Assembly (NCBI GenBank): GCA_001897855.1
Contig: MKUO01000011.1
Span: 54,292-118,291 of the forward strand
From: Bacteroidetes bacterium 43-93
GTDB taxonomy: Bacteria > Bacteroidota > Bacteroidia > Chitinophagales > Chitinophagaceae
Direction: 5' to 3'
DNA: 64,000 nt
The position numbers and the translations under genes were made by a program. The notes below the pieces were generated by a model. That model was not told the DNA's origin. It did not search any database and saw only the letters and a program-made list of their open reading frames with translations. Positions within the stretch are counted from its first letter, which is position 1. Each line of letters begins with the position of its first letter. Below are positions 18,220-27,502 of the stretch, piece after piece.

Positions 18220-18870
18220 TCAATTTAGAGACTGCTTTTGTGCTGCGCTAAAAATAGTCTTGTCAGATACACTCAGGATGGTTAACGTGAAGAGCCCTAA
18301 AACAACCAGTAATGCCATTTCAAGCGTGGAAAACATCTGCGATCTGCTAATTATTGTTTGAGAATTTTGCCTCAGTTCATCACCTGCTCCTATTTGTATC
18401 TTACTTAAACTATTAAGATCATTCAATACAGAGTTCAGCCCTGCCTCTAACGCCATACTGTTTGTATTATACTCCCTATCCCCGCTGAGATATTTTTTTT
18501 CCAGGTTATTATATAGATCAAGATGCTTCCGGAATTCTGCCCAATGTAGTTTTTCTTCTTTTGTAAGCACCGTCTGCTCATAAGACTGCACCAGCGATGC
18601 AATATGCCGGTTATGAGCATTGATAAAAGCAGCCGTTTGTGCGTCATTGCCTTTTTCTTTCAGCAATAATCTTTTACGGTAAATATTATCAGTTATTTCA
18701 AAAATATAAACTGATGGTTTGAGCCGATCATCGCAGATAGATGAAATGGACTGATCTAAAGTTGAAATTTTTGCACTCAGGAAAAAATTACCGACGAGGA
18801 TAATCAATATAATTCCTGTTAGCCCCAAGGCTGCCTTCATCTTGTATTTAATATAATATTGCCACATCAT
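18220..18870 (-). CDS. membrane-anchored four-helix-bundle sensor-like protein (MCP 4HB type)
   Basis: A 216-residue protein with transmembrane helices at about 12-33 and 183-203 flanking a roughly 150-residue all-helical periplasmic region. The first helix is followed by LSAKISTLDQSISSICDDRL, a layout typical of the 4HB_MCP_1 ligand-binding domain of chemoreceptors and sensor kinases. There is no signalling domain after the second helix, only a short basic tail. It may sense signals through a partner or be the remnant of a longer receptor, since an IS200-type element lies 35 nt beyond its start. Topology is seen; function is inferred. Confidence 0.55.
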   Translation of the reverse strand: MMWQYYIKYKMKAALGLTGIILIILVGNFFLSAKISTLDQSISSICDDRLKPSVYIFEITDNIYRKRLLLKEKGNDAQTAAFINAHNRHIASLVQSYEQTVLTKEEKLHWAEFRKHLDLYNNLEKKYLSGDREYNTNSMALEAGLNSVLNDLNSLSKIQIGAGDELRQNSQTIISRSQMFSTLEMALLVVLGLFTLTILSVSDKTIFSAAQKQSLN

Positions 18871-18904
18871 AACTGCTCTTTTTAGGACATTTAAACTAAT
18901 AAAT

Positions 18905-19465
18905 AATCCCCCACCAAAGGTGGGGCTTTTATGTGTTACCCCCTATGGGGGATTTCTAAAACAACTTTAAATCGGCAGAACCATCCTCCGCACCCTCTTC
19001 ATCCTCCTGATATTTTACATAACGCTTTATGCGCTCTTCATCAATGCCTACTACCGTACTTACAAAATAACCGCGACTCCAAAAATGATTCCCCCAATAG
19101 GGTTTCTTGCGAAAGCTCGGGTAACTCTTAAACAACATTATTGCTATCTTCCCTTTTAGGATACCCATATAATCAGATACACTCAGTTTTGGGGGATACT
19201 ACACACAAGATGAATATGATCTGGCCGGATGTTCAATTCTACAACCTCTACTTCCTGCCATTGGCTTATCGTACGTATCTTATCCTCTACTGCATCCGCT
19301 ATCATATCCTGTAAAACACGAAAGCGATACTTCGGTGTCCAAACAATATAATACACGCGGTAGTAAAAACTATGTGATAATTTCCGACACTTATGACCCA
19401 CAACCCAAATATAGCAAACCGGCACAGCCTTCAAACATAACCACCGCCTAAGGCGGTGGTTTTAA
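18905..19465 (-). mobile_element. decayed IS200/IS605-type insertion element
   Basis: The element is bounded by subterminal hairpins: CCCCACC-AAA-GGTGGGG and ACCCCC-TAT-GGGGGT-like hairpins at about 18909-18952 and ACCACCGCC-TAA-GGCGGTGGT at about 19441-19461. Such hairpins, without terminal inverted repeats, are the ends recognised by Y1 HUH transposases. Between them lies a single frameshifted tnpA. Exact ends cannot be fixed from one copy. Confidence 0.75.
18956..19434 (-). pseudogene. tnpA: IS200-family Y1 transposase, frameshifted
   Basis: The first frame (19434-19183) contains FYYRVYYIVWTPKYRFRVL and PDHIHLVCSIP, the HUH motif region; the second (19168-18956) continues with MGILKGKIAIMLF, the WSRGYFVSTVG block and YVKYQE, whose Tyr is in the usual catalytic helix area. 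The frames join if one C is restored in a run of five C residues at about 19190-19195. Combined length is about 155 residues, the normal size. The transposase is therefore probably inactive unless the run slips during expression. Confidence 0.8.
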
Positions 19466-19586
19466 TAGATATAATAAAATTTCCACTGCCTATTCCTTTT
19501 TGCATAACGTGTTCTATATCAGGGCAATGAATAGTATTTAGTAATGCGAGGGTTTCTTTTGCTGTGACTTGATAGGAACAATTCAT
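19431..19586 (-). pseudogene. possible gene 5' end truncated by the IS200-type element
   Basis: An ATG at 19586 opens a frame of 51 codons that begins MNCSYQVTAKETLALL and runs into the left hairpin of the element before stopping at 19431. The part before the hairpin (about 40 residues, to GNFII) looks protein-like. No matching continuation is obvious beyond the other end of the element. This may be the stump of an interrupted gene, or chance. Confidence 0.25.
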
Positions 19587-19851
19587 TTACAGTACTTTGT
19601 TCAACGTAAATACCTAAATTGGCTTTTTATAGGAAGTTCTCAATCACGTCACATCTAGTCTCAAGGGATAGCAAGCGAGACAGGAACGTAAGGAGGCATA
19701 TAATTTTATTTTATTAATACATATTCACTTGGATATTTCAAAAGGCAGCCCGAACATAGCTACTGGCGTAGTCAATATTCATTTCGATATATGTCATCCC
19801 GACACATAAAGAAAGCTTGCGAATGCGGGCACTAGTATCTTGCCAGCCGAT
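19587..19851. other. non-coding stretch next to the IS element
   Basis: I see no convincing gene, RNA or repeat in this 265-nt stretch. Its composition is mixed and it looks like decayed sequence. Confidence 0.4.
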
Positions 19852-20103
19852 CTAATGAGTATTATCACGGAACTGTAAAGAATATCCATTTATTGCCCTG
19901 ATAGTATTTATAATGACTTTTATTCCGCTATCAAATTCTAGGTACGGCTTTGGAACATCTAAATATATCGCCTTAATCAACCCTTCAGCCCTAATAATCC
20001 CTTTAGCATCCAAAAACATAGCAGCATTTATTTTTCGATCCTTGTAATTTATCAAAATTTCCAAGAACGTTTCGTTAATAGCAGAAGTAGATCGAATATT
20101 CAT
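19852..20103 (-). CDS. hypothetical protein, 83 residues
   Basis: A short soluble protein, MNIRSTSAINETFLEILI at its start, with LDAKGIIRAEGLIKAIYLD in the middle suggesting an alpha/beta fold. No family recognised. It lies isolated between the IS200-type element and ccsBA, in a decayed neighbourhood, and could be a fragment. Some protein-like character is the only support. Confidence 0.35.
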   Translation of the reverse strand: MNIRSTSAINETFLEILINYKDRKINAAMFLDAKGIIRAEGLIKAIYLDVPKPYLEFDSGIKVIINTIRAINGYSLQFRDNTH

Positions 20104-20288
20104 AACTTAAAATAAATTGTATTACTTTACTTCAATAATTTAGTAACCTTCTTCTGTCGAATTTTGCACCTTTTGAAGTGTTACTTTAAAATGGCAGAGA
20201 TAATGTTGTTTTGAAACAAGCACAATTTCCCTCGCCCTCAAGATGATAAGCAATCTCACTTTTTAAGAGACTTGTTAGTAAAAAGCCA

Positions 20289-23200
20289 CTATTGTTTACG
20301 ATAGTATTTTCGTTCACTCAAATAAGAGGCAGCCGATAAGACGAGCATTATAACAGCAGTAATCTGAATCCAAATAGGTATTGGCATCGGATCTCCCGCA
20401 GCATAAGAGTGTAACCCGATCAAGTAGTAGTTTACGCCGAAATAAGTAAAGATAATTGTCCAAATCATCCACATGCCTGTTACGTTAAAAATCCATATAC
20501 CCTTCAACCCCGGAACTATCCTGAAATGCAGAATTGCAGCATAGAAGATTATGGAAATAAATGCCCAGGTTTCTTTTGCATCCCAACTCCAATAACGTCC
20601 CCAACTTTCATTAGCCCACATTCCGCCTAAAAAAGTTCCAATAGTTAATGCAAACAATCCAAGCTCCACAGCCATTTCATTCACTATTGTCAGTTCTTGA
20701 ATGGAATTTTGAATTTTTGCAGTAGGCTTTATACAGAACATAATTAAAGAGATTACCGAGATGAGTGCAGACAAACCAAAAAAACCATAGCTTGAAGTAA
20801 TAATGCCTACATGCACCATTAACCAATACGATTTCAATACCGGCTCCAAAGGTGTAATCTGTGGGTCAAGCATGGAACCACCATGTGCAAAACCCATCAT
20901 AATCATAGCGACCAATGCACCTGCAGCAGGAATAAACGCATTTCTATTTTTGTAAAGCAACAATCCAGCTAATACCCCAATTGATGAAATGAAAATAATT
21001 GCTTCGTAGCCATTACTCCATGGTGCATGCCCCGATAAATACCAACGAACACCCAGCCCCACAAGCTGTATTGCCAAAGCAAGAACCATCATACCGAGTA
21101 GTACTCTGGTTAATAGCTGAACCGCACGATTAATTCTAGAACTTGAAGATAACACTTCTGCAAAACCAAGAATAATCATTGATATTCCCAAAAGGCTATA
21201 AACTATCATCAGCCATAAGAAAATATTTGCATGATTGTATAGGATTTCCAATTCAACTTTTGACTCAGATGGAATGATGTCCTTACCCCAAGTTTTTTGA
21301 AAATTGCTAATGCTCGCTAATGTTTTATTTGCATTTTCCCAGTTCCCGGTCTGCAAACTTTGTTTTACGTCATTAAAATAAAGTGCAATAAATGCATAAG
21401 AAGCCGAATCAAGTGCTACAATATTATTTTCAGAGCTATAGATCCAACTTCTCCATGTATGTGACAGATCGTTTCTAACTGGGATAATCTTAGTGAAAAA
21501 TCCGTAAATGATATTCTTGAAAATATTATATCGCTCTGTTAGACTTATCAGTTCTTTATCATAATTCGATTGCTCTGCTTTACGTTTGCTGAATGATACT
21601 TCATATTGATTTTGCAACCTGAATTCACCTGTGACAGTATCCATCAAATTGGCAAAAGTTGTATACCCCTCTTCATTAGCGTTGGTTTCATTAGCCAACT
21701 CATCACCACCTTTTTTGCCTACATATATCATTGGCTGACTAAACCAAAAAGCCGGGTCAAGTTGCATAGATAAGAACCACTGCACAGGTGATAATCCCCT
21801 GTATTTATCTTTTTTATAAATCTTACGAAGCAATTCTAATGTATGCGTATCCATTGGCTTTATTCTACCCTGAAAGTCCTGAACCAGCAGGTGACCAAAT
21901 CGATCAGCATGGTTTGTACTTATAGTCTTATCTCCCAATTCACCCTGCTTCGAAAATAGTTCTAACTCCGTTTGAGCATATGAGGTATCTACTTTTTCTT
22001 GTACTGAATTTTGAGCATTGGCAAAAGGAATCATCAATATCAAAGGAATTAATGCCACAGCTTTCTTATGCAGGCCTTTCAACCGTTGATTCAATTTCGA
22101 AATATGGGTTCGCTTACGGAGGAGTGTAAGGAACATCCCCAGGAATAAAAAGAAGTAACCGGTATAGTTAATTCTTGTTCCCCACCAGTCTTTGTTTACA
22201 GAGAGAATAGTTCCTGACTCATCGGGGAAATAACTCGCCTGAAAGAATCTGTAACCACTATAGTCCATAACATTGTTCATGTAAATATGATGTGGCAATT
22301 TTTTCCCATTATCAATAACGGTTATCCTGCTTTCATAAGAAGATGCATTATTAGAGCCTGGATAACGGTCTAATTTAAAATCATCGCAACGGACTGAAAA
22401 AGGTGTTTTTATTAATTTTGAGCCATAGCCAATCGCAACTGCTAGTTTATTAATAGTGGTTTTAACGCTGTAGCCTGTTACGCCTTTTCCTCCTTGCACC
22501 ATAACAGTATCTTTTTCATTTCCGCAACTTATTTCCAGCTTCACCATACTTAGAAGATTTTTATCCATCGTATTGCTTTTATCGCCGCTGTAATAGACAA
22601 TTTTACCGATAAATGCAGGATTAGGTATAATGAAGTTGGTATTATTGATTGTATAAAGCGTCCTGAAACCCAATGAGGTTAACTCATTTGCTTTTATTGT
22701 TCCTGATTGTTGCGCCAGTAACGCGGTATCGGTAACTACTCCTGCCTGTTGTCCTTGCATGGACATATACCGCCCGGCTAAAGGCGAGTTAATCATTATA
22801 CTATCTCCCTTTTCTATTAAATGTACCGTTCCCAGTACCGGGTTATTGAAGCTGAATAAAATGCCTCCTATAGTTTTTATCTCACCGCTGAAAATATAAT
22901 TATTCTCTCCTCCGTCTCGTCCTGTTGTTATGATATTTAGAATTTTTTGCCCCGAGAGTGCTTTCTGTATTGAATCTTTAGCGAGTGGGATATAGTCAAG
23001 AGATTTTATTTTGATTACTCTATTATCAAACTCATAACTTTCTTTGAAATTCCTTTTGAGTGGCCACCGTGTATTTTCCCCATTAAAATACGACATCGTA
23101 TAGGGATGCAGATCATAAGTGATAGATTTTATACCATCATTAATATTTACTTTTATGTATGTAAGATCGCTAATCACTTTATTAGAGGTCTCACCTTCTT

Positions 23201-23546
23201 TGATTGGCATTTGCCCCTCAAAAGCCCAATAGCGCGTTATAGCACCACCCAAAAACATTAGAATGAATGCAATGTGGAAAATCAGAATGGGCCATTTTCC
23301 CCTTTTTGTTAATTGATAGATTTTAATGTTGAAGATAAAAATGATGATGATCCACAGCATCACTATCTCAAACCATTTGGCATTATAAATCAGCATTTTT
23401 GCTGTTGGTGTATCATAGTCATTTTCTACGAAAGTGGCTACTGCCATTGAGCCAGCAAAAATGAATAACAATACAATCATTGTTTTCGTAGAAAAAAAAA
23501 AAATCGTTCTATCCGGGTCATTATTTATTTTATTTGTCCATGCCAA
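20289..23546 (-). CDS. ccsBA: fused cytochrome c biogenesis protein CcsBA (system II)
   Basis: A 1085-residue fusion. The N-terminal half (about 1-490) is ResB/CcsB-like, with helices near 25-45, 55-75, 85-105 and about 455-475 and a large periplasmic loop. The C-terminal half (about 760-1085) is CcsA with the heme-handling tryptophan-rich WWD motif WGRYWSWDAKETWAF at about 982-996 and flanking histidines (HAPWSNGYEAI; HVGIITSSYGFFG). The protein carries heme across the inner membrane and attaches it to CxxCH motifs. The neighbouring di-heme peroxidase is an obvious client. Identification is firm. Confidence 0.95.
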   Translation of the reverse strand: MAWTNKINNDPDRTIFFFSTKTMIVLLFIFAGSMAVATFVENDYDTPTAKMLIYNAKWFEIVMLWIIIIFIFNIKIYQLTKRGKWPILIFHIAFILMFLGGAITRYWAFEGQMPIKEGETSNKVISDLTYIKVNINDGIKSITYDLHPYTMSYFNGENTRWPLKRNFKESYEFDNRVIKIKSLDYIPLAKDSIQKALSGQKILNIITTGRDGGENNYIFSGEIKTIGGILFSFNNPVLGTVHLIEKGDSIMINSPLAGRYMSMQGQQAGVVTDTALLAQQSGTIKANELTSLGFRTLYTINNTNFIIPNPAFIGKIVYYSGDKSNTMDKNLLSMVKLEISCGNEKDTVMVQGGKGVTGYSVKTTINKLAVAIGYGSKLIKTPFSVRCDDFKLDRYPGSNNASSYESRITVIDNGKKLPHHIYMNNVMDYSGYRFFQASYFPDESGTILSVNKDWWGTRINYTGYFFLFLGMFLTLLRKRTHISKLNQRLKGLHKKAVALIPLILMIPFANAQNSVQEKVDTSYAQTELELFSKQGELGDKTISTNHADRFGHLLVQDFQGRIKPMDTHTLELLRKIYKKDKYRGLSPVQWFLSMQLDPAFWFSQPMIYVGKKGGDELANETNANEEGYTTFANLMDTVTGEFRLQNQYEVSFSKRKAEQSNYDKELISLTERYNIFKNIIYGFFTKIIPVRNDLSHTWRSWIYSSENNIVALDSASYAFIALYFNDVKQSLQTGNWENANKTLASISNFQKTWGKDIIPSESKVELEILYNHANIFLWLMIVYSLLGISMIILGFAEVLSSSSRINRAVQLLTRVLLGMMVLALAIQLVGLGVRWYLSGHAPWSNGYEAIIFISSIGVLAGLLLYKNRNAFIPAAGALVAMIMMGFAHGGSMLDPQITPLEPVLKSYWLMVHVGIITSSYGFFGLSALISVISLIMFCIKPTAKIQNSIQELTIVNEMAVELGLFALTIGTFLGGMWANESWGRYWSWDAKETWAFISIIFYAAILHFRIVPGLKGIWIFNVTGMWMIWTIIFTYFGVNYYLIGLHSYAAGDPMPIPIWIQITAVIMLVLSAASYLSERKYYRKQ

Positions 23547-23613
23547 TACATCATTCCTGCTACATATTTGATAGTCTTCTCATACCGTTATCTAATTCAG
23601 GTGCTAAAAAAAA

Positions 23614-23643
23614 TCTCTCGGGAGTCATTAAACTCCCAAGAGA
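23614..23643 (-). terminator. Rho-independent terminator after the peroxidase gene
   Basis: A 12-bp stem (TCTCTCGGGAGT with ACTCCCAAGAGA, one mismatch) with a CATTAA loop is followed on the minus strand by a run of T residues. It lies 20 nt after the peroxidase stop and separates it from ccsBA. Confidence 0.8.
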
Positions 23644-23663
23644 TACAAGACAACCCACCACCA

Positions 23664-24926
23664 TTAAAGTGATTTTAAATATTCAGTAAGATCAGTTTTT
23701 TCCTGACTGGTCAAGCCCAGGCCTTTCGATGTATTATATTTTTCTACAACTGCTGCTAATGTTGCAGCTGAACCATCATGGAAATAGGGGGCATGTTGCC
23801 ATATTCCCTTAAGAGGTGTAACTCTCCATTGTTTTGTAGCCGAGCGGTTCACATAATCTTTATCTGTGGCTACAGAAGCACTTTGGGGATGAAGTATTCC
23901 TCCATTCGTCACGTCAGTATACCGCGGGCCTGAATGACAGGTAGCACACTGGCCTTTGTTATTAAACAAAATTTTCCCTCTCGCTGCCGCAGTAGCGTCA
24001 AATGAACCTTCGGGTGCCTTTGGAGCGGCAAGTGAAAATTGGTAAGCTTGCAATGCAGGCAGTTTATCTGTTACCAGATCAGCACCACCACCCGTATTGT
24101 CGATATTAAGACCTGTACGTTTATCGTTGAATTTTCCATGACCGCCCATCTCGGTTACCGCAACATAACGGTTCCAATATGCAACAGGACCAACTGATTC
24201 ATGTTCAACATCACCATCTCCGGTAAAAATAACTTTAGGCAATCCATACAATCCAAAAGCTGGCGGTATCACCACAGGATTATTAAGCCCATCATGATTA
24301 AATCTAGGGTCAAACTTACCTTTACCCCATGAAGCGTAAACAGCCTTTTGCGCAGCAGTCAATGAGGGTGATAAAGAAATAATCAGACCCGGGTCTAAAT
24401 CTCTGTTGGGATAACCATCTAAACGATTTCCAATACCCGAAGCAAATGAGTTATCAACAGTAGAGTGACATAAGGCGCATGTAATACCCACACGATCTAA
24501 CTTTAGCTTACCATCCGTAGTTGTACTTACCTGACCTTTAACGCCTACTACCGCATTTAATTGAAGCAAAGCAAGTGTGGTTTGGGGATCTGTTAGACTT
24601 ATTGAACCATTCTGTATGCCCGCAACAACCGCAGCAGGCAAAGCAGATGCATCTACCTTTAAACCAACACTCAAAGCAGTTGTAGGATCTACAGCAGCTT
24701 CAATCACTTCATTCATTTTTAAAACATCTGTCCAGGTAGTTTCGTCACCAAAAGTTTCATAGCGAAATATATCTTTTCCCTGATTAACTAATGAAGGGTC
24801 TAATGCAGGTAAATTCAAGTCACCTTCACCTGCATCCGGGCGATGGTCGTTATCCGTCTTTTTACAATTACACATAGAAAGGACTATAAGCAAAACCATT
24901 CCCCAAAGTGTCAATCTTGATCTCAT
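23664..24926 (-). CDS. di-heme cytochrome c peroxidase family lipoprotein
   Basis: A 420-residue exported protein. The signal peptide ends in a lipobox-like LSMC (Cys19). Two c-type heme sites are present, CALCH at 150-154 and CATCH at 327-331, and the C-terminus carries the family signature LKGIWQHAPYFHDGSAATL (about 373-391). The family reduces hydrogen peroxide or acts in related MauG-like oxidations in the periplasm. A strong ECF-type promoter lies at 24987-25018, 61 nt upstream, so it is probably induced by the sigma factor at 26465-27127. CcsBA next door can supply heme attachment. Confidence 0.9.
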   Translation of the reverse strand: MRSRLTLWGMVLLIVLSMCNCKKTDNDHRPDAGEGDLNLPALDPSLVNQGKDIFRYETFGDETTWTDVLKMNEVIEAAVDPTTALSVGLKVDASALPAAVVAGIQNGSISLTDPQTTLALLQLNAVVGVKGQVSTTTDGKLKLDRVGITCALCHSTVDNSFASGIGNRLDGYPNRDLDPGLIISLSPSLTAAQKAVYASWGKGKFDPRFNHDGLNNPVVIPPAFGLYGLPKVIFTGDGDVEHESVGPVAYWNRYVAVTEMGGHGKFNDKRTGLNIDNTGGGADLVTDKLPALQAYQFSLAAPKAPEGSFDATAAARGKILFNNKGQCATCHSGPRYTDVTNGGILHPQSASVATDKDYVNRSATKQWRVTPLKGIWQHAPYFHDGSAATLAAVVEKYNTSKGLGLTSQEKTDLTEYLKSL

Positions 24927-24986
24927 GATATTAATTCATTTAGATGTTTGTAAGTAATGTGGGCTTCTTTTCAGAGCCTTTAAACA

Positions 24987-25018
24987 ATTAGAGTAAGTGA
25001 CTTTTGTTTAGGTTACAA
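24987..25018 (-). promoter_or_regulatory. ECF sigma promoter, site 1 (peroxidase)
   Basis: Minus strand: TTGTAACCT (25010-25018), 13-nt spacer, TTACTCTAAT (24987-24996). Two further sites in the window share both boxes and the exact spacing. Confidence 0.8.
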
Positions 25019-25144
25019 AAACTGAAAGATAAAATTGTACTATTGCGACATTAGGCTACAGGTTCATATCTTAAATAACTAATAGAGCCCTGTTGTTGCT
25101 GCTAATGCAACAATGACCATTATGCCGTCACTAAGCTAACGACA

Positions 25145-25810
25145 TTAAAATGCTTCCCTAACGATAAACCTTTTCGAAATACCCAGAGCAAATAAATGCT
25201 TTTCCACTGCCTGCATCATTGGTTCAGGCCCGCATAGATAGAAGTATTGGGAAGGTTCATTTATATGTCGTCTTATCAAGTCTGCCGAAATAAAACCATA
25301 CTCATAATTTGCGATATTTTCGTTAGACAGTATGTTTACGAAATTATCACCTAAGAGTTGGCAGAACTTGTCTTCAAAAATAATATCAGCTTTGGTTTTG
25401 TTGGCAAAAATGAGCTTGTTATTTCCAATTCTATTTTCTTTTTCAAGCTGTTTTAAAATGGAAATAAAAGGTGTAACGCCCGCCCCTCCCGCAATGAAAA
25501 TACCTTCGCCTTTATATGTTATGTCACCAAAAACATCATGCATTAACAGTTCATCTCCTTTGTTAAGCGAAAGTAGTTGCGCTGTAACTCCATTGTGTGA
25601 CGGATATGTCTTAATGGTAAATTCAATATACCCATCGTCAGGCAAAGAAGTGAATGTAAATGCCCTCAACTCGTGTTCCCAGTTTTGCTTGCTTATGGAT
25701 ATGTCCACCGCCTGCCCAGGCTGATAGTCTATTGTTGTCGGTTTTTCAGCGACAATATTAAGTACATCGTGCGTAAGATGCACAATGGATATTATTTTAA
25801 CTCGTTCCAT
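25145..25810 (-). CDS. ferredoxin-NADP reductase-like FAD oxidoreductase
   Basis: A 221-residue flavoprotein of the FNR superfamily without an attached ferredoxin domain. The FAD-binding barrel occupies about 1-95 (DYQPGQAVDISI; LRAFTFTS in place of the usual RxYS) and the nucleotide-binding half follows with GIFIAGGAGVTPFISIL (about 103-119) and FYLCGPEPMMQAV (about 190-202). It transfers electrons between NAD(P)H and a partner protein that cannot be named. It starts 6 nt after folE stops, in the sigma factor operon, pointing to a role in the same stress response. Confidence 0.88.
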   Translation of the reverse strand: MERVKIISIVHLTHDVLNIVAEKPTTIDYQPGQAVDISISKQNWEHELRAFTFTSLPDDGYIEFTIKTYPSHNGVTAQLLSLNKGDELLMHDVFGDITYKGEGIFIAGGAGVTPFISILKQLEKENRIGNNKLIFANKTKADIIFEDKFCQLLGDNFVNILSNENIANYEYGFISADLIRRHINEPSQYFYLCGPEPMMQAVEKHLFALGISKRFIVREAF

Positions 25811-25816
25811 TATGAA

Positions 25817-26455
25817 CTATCTTTTGTTGTAAATACGGGATAGAAATTCCTGCCTGACAATTTCGTTCTCAAACTGCCCTGAATACTGAAAGGTATGTGT
25901 TATGCTATTGGTATCTTTAATGCCTCTTGAAGCAACGCATAAATGGTCGGCTTCAATGGCAACCGCCACATCACTATGCTGCAATGCTTCCTTTAATGCT
26001 TCCGAAATTTGAACTGTAAGCCGTTCCTGTACTTGCGGACGTTTGGCATAATACTGTACTAATCGGTTAATTTTTGACAACCCGATAATCTGCTGATCAG
26101 GAATATAAGCAACATGTACCTTTCCAATTATCGGAACAAAATGATGTTCACAATTAGAGTACAATGTAATATCCTTTTCAATCAGCATTTTTTTATAACC
26201 GTATTTATTTTTAAAAAGGCTGATTTCGGGTTTATTATTTGGGTTTAATCCGCTGAACATTTCTTTTACAAACATTTTCGCCACTCGCCTTGGCGTTCCG
26301 CACAAGCTGTCGTCATAAAGATTAAGCCCAAGTGTATCCATTATTTGAGCAAAATGATGTTCTATTCTTTGTATCTTTTCGCTGTCGCTTAATTCAAAAG
26401 CATTGCTGCGAATAAGCGTATCTATCATAGTTTCGTCCAATTCCGTATGTGTCAT
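25817..26455 (-). CDS. folE: GTP cyclohydrolase I
   Basis: A 212-residue enzyme converting GTP to dihydroneopterin triphosphate, first step of folate and pterin synthesis. Zinc ligands are visible as Cys102 and His105 in NCEHHFVP and Cys173 in HLCVASRG; the substrate loop KRPQVQERLTVQI is intact. Length and motifs are normal for FolE type I. It is placed between an ECF sigma factor (9 nt upstream) and a flavoprotein reductase, which is unusual for a housekeeping enzyme and suggests a second, stress-regulated copy. Whether another folE exists elsewhere cannot be seen. Confidence 0.95.
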   Translation of the reverse strand: MTHTELDETMIDTLIRSNAFELSDSEKIQRIEHHFAQIMDTLGLNLYDDSLCGTPRRVAKMFVKEMFSGLNPNNKPEISLFKNKYGYKKMLIEKDITLYSNCEHHFVPIIGKVHVAYIPDQQIIGLSKINRLVQYYAKRPQVQERLTVQISEALKEALQHSDVAVAIEADHLCVASRGIKDTNSITHTFQYSGQFENEIVRQEFLSRIYNKR

Positions 26456-26464
26456 TTCCTGTAT

Positions 26465-27127
26465 TTAATAATCAAAGTCATTTATTTTATTCATTACGCT
26501 TTCCACCATTGGGTCGCAATAAATCAAATTAAACTCAAAGAGTTCGTTTGCAGAATAAGCGTTTTCTATATCTCTACGTAACATTATTTTTGCTCTATTT
26601 AACCTAACTTTTACATTTGCCACACTAATACCTAACATTTCCGCTGTTTCTGAAATACTTAGTCCATTTATTTCGCGTAACGAAAAAACCATCCGGTAAT
26701 CAAAAGGGATTTTTTGAAGAGCGCTCTCGATAATATGTCCCAACTCACGATTTTGAATCACCTTGTCGGTATCGTTATTTCTATTGCTAAACATTGGCGC
26801 CGAGTATTCGTTTGCATCTTGCAACATTTCGTTTTTAAAACTTGCCTTCCCACGTTTTCTGTAACAGTTATTCATCATTATTCGGATAATCCAGGTTTTA
26901 AAATCGGAACGACCTTCGAACTGTAACAAGTTCTTATACGCATCCATAAAGGTTTCCTGCATTAAATCCTGGGTATCCTCGTGATTGTAATTATACGACC
27001 TCCCGATTTTATACAAATAAGGATTAAAGCGTCTGACTATAATTTCATAGAGAGCCTTTTCCCCATCTATAACCCGTGAAATAACCTCTGCTTCGGTAAA
27101 ATTTTCTAATAGAACCATTTTATACAA
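26465..27127 (-). CDS. ECF-type RNA polymerase sigma factor
   Basis: A 220-residue sigma-70 family protein. Region 2 is visible at about 25-90 (EDTQDLMQETFMDAY; DFKTWIIRIMMNNCYRK) and region 4 at about 130-185 (YRMVFSLREINGLSISETAE, then VANVKVRLNRAK). It lacks regions 1 and 3, as ECF factors do. No anti-sigma gene is obvious; downstream are folE and an FNR-like reductase. The conserved promoter motif upstream of this operon, of the peroxidase and of DUF4142 is the likely target, making the operon autoregulated. The C-terminal tail beyond region 4 (about 30 residues, with CDPMVESVM) could sense a signal. Confidence 0.9.
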   Translation of the reverse strand: MYKMVLLENFTEAEVISRVIDGEKALYEIIVRRFNPYLYKIGRSYNYNHEDTQDLMQETFMDAYKNLLQFEGRSDFKTWIIRIMMNNCYRKRGKASFKNEMLQDANEYSAPMFSNRNNDTDKVIQNRELGHIIESALQKIPFDYRMVFSLREINGLSISETAEMLGISVANVKVRLNRAKIMLRRDIENAYSANELFEFNLIYCDPMVESVMNKINDFDY

Positions 27128-27149
27128 CGATTTTATATATTATTGTTAT

Positions 27150-27502
27150 TTATATAGCTGAAATCGCAATTACGAGGTCACGTACTGTAACACCTACGTA
27201 ACTGAAGCCAGCTAACAATGTCGGTGCCACGACTGCCAGCCACCCGGAAACGATATAACCACCGATTTCTGCTTTTCGCAGTACAATGATGCCCGCTGCA
27301 ATCTCAATAATGCCCGCTATCATCATAAAAATCAAATCAGAAAATGGTAAAAGGCTTGCAATCGACGGATTAACATATTGTTTCCAGCGGGTCAGCAGTT
27401 GGTTAATTTGTCTGCTCCAGAAACTATAGGAATAATAACAAAAGTGTACTTTAATAGATTGAATGTTTGTTTCAATGCTTGTTGCAAATTATACGATTCC
27501 AT
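27150..27502 (-). pseudogene. DoxX-like small membrane protein, frameshifted
   Basis: From the ATG at 27502 the frame encodes MESYNLQQALKQTFNLL and VIIPIVSGADKLTN, then hits a stop. A one-base insertion at about 27395-27400 restores LLTRWKQYVNPSIASLLPF leading into the long frame ending at 27150 (MIAGIIEIAAGIIVL; GYIVSGWLAVVAP). The joined protein is about 117 residues with four hydrophobic segments, like DoxX-type Bacteroidota membrane proteins. It is first in the sigma factor operon, 22 nt before the sigma gene. Its C-terminus looks a few residues shorter than I expect for the family. The gene is either broken or carries a sequence error. Confidence 0.65.
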
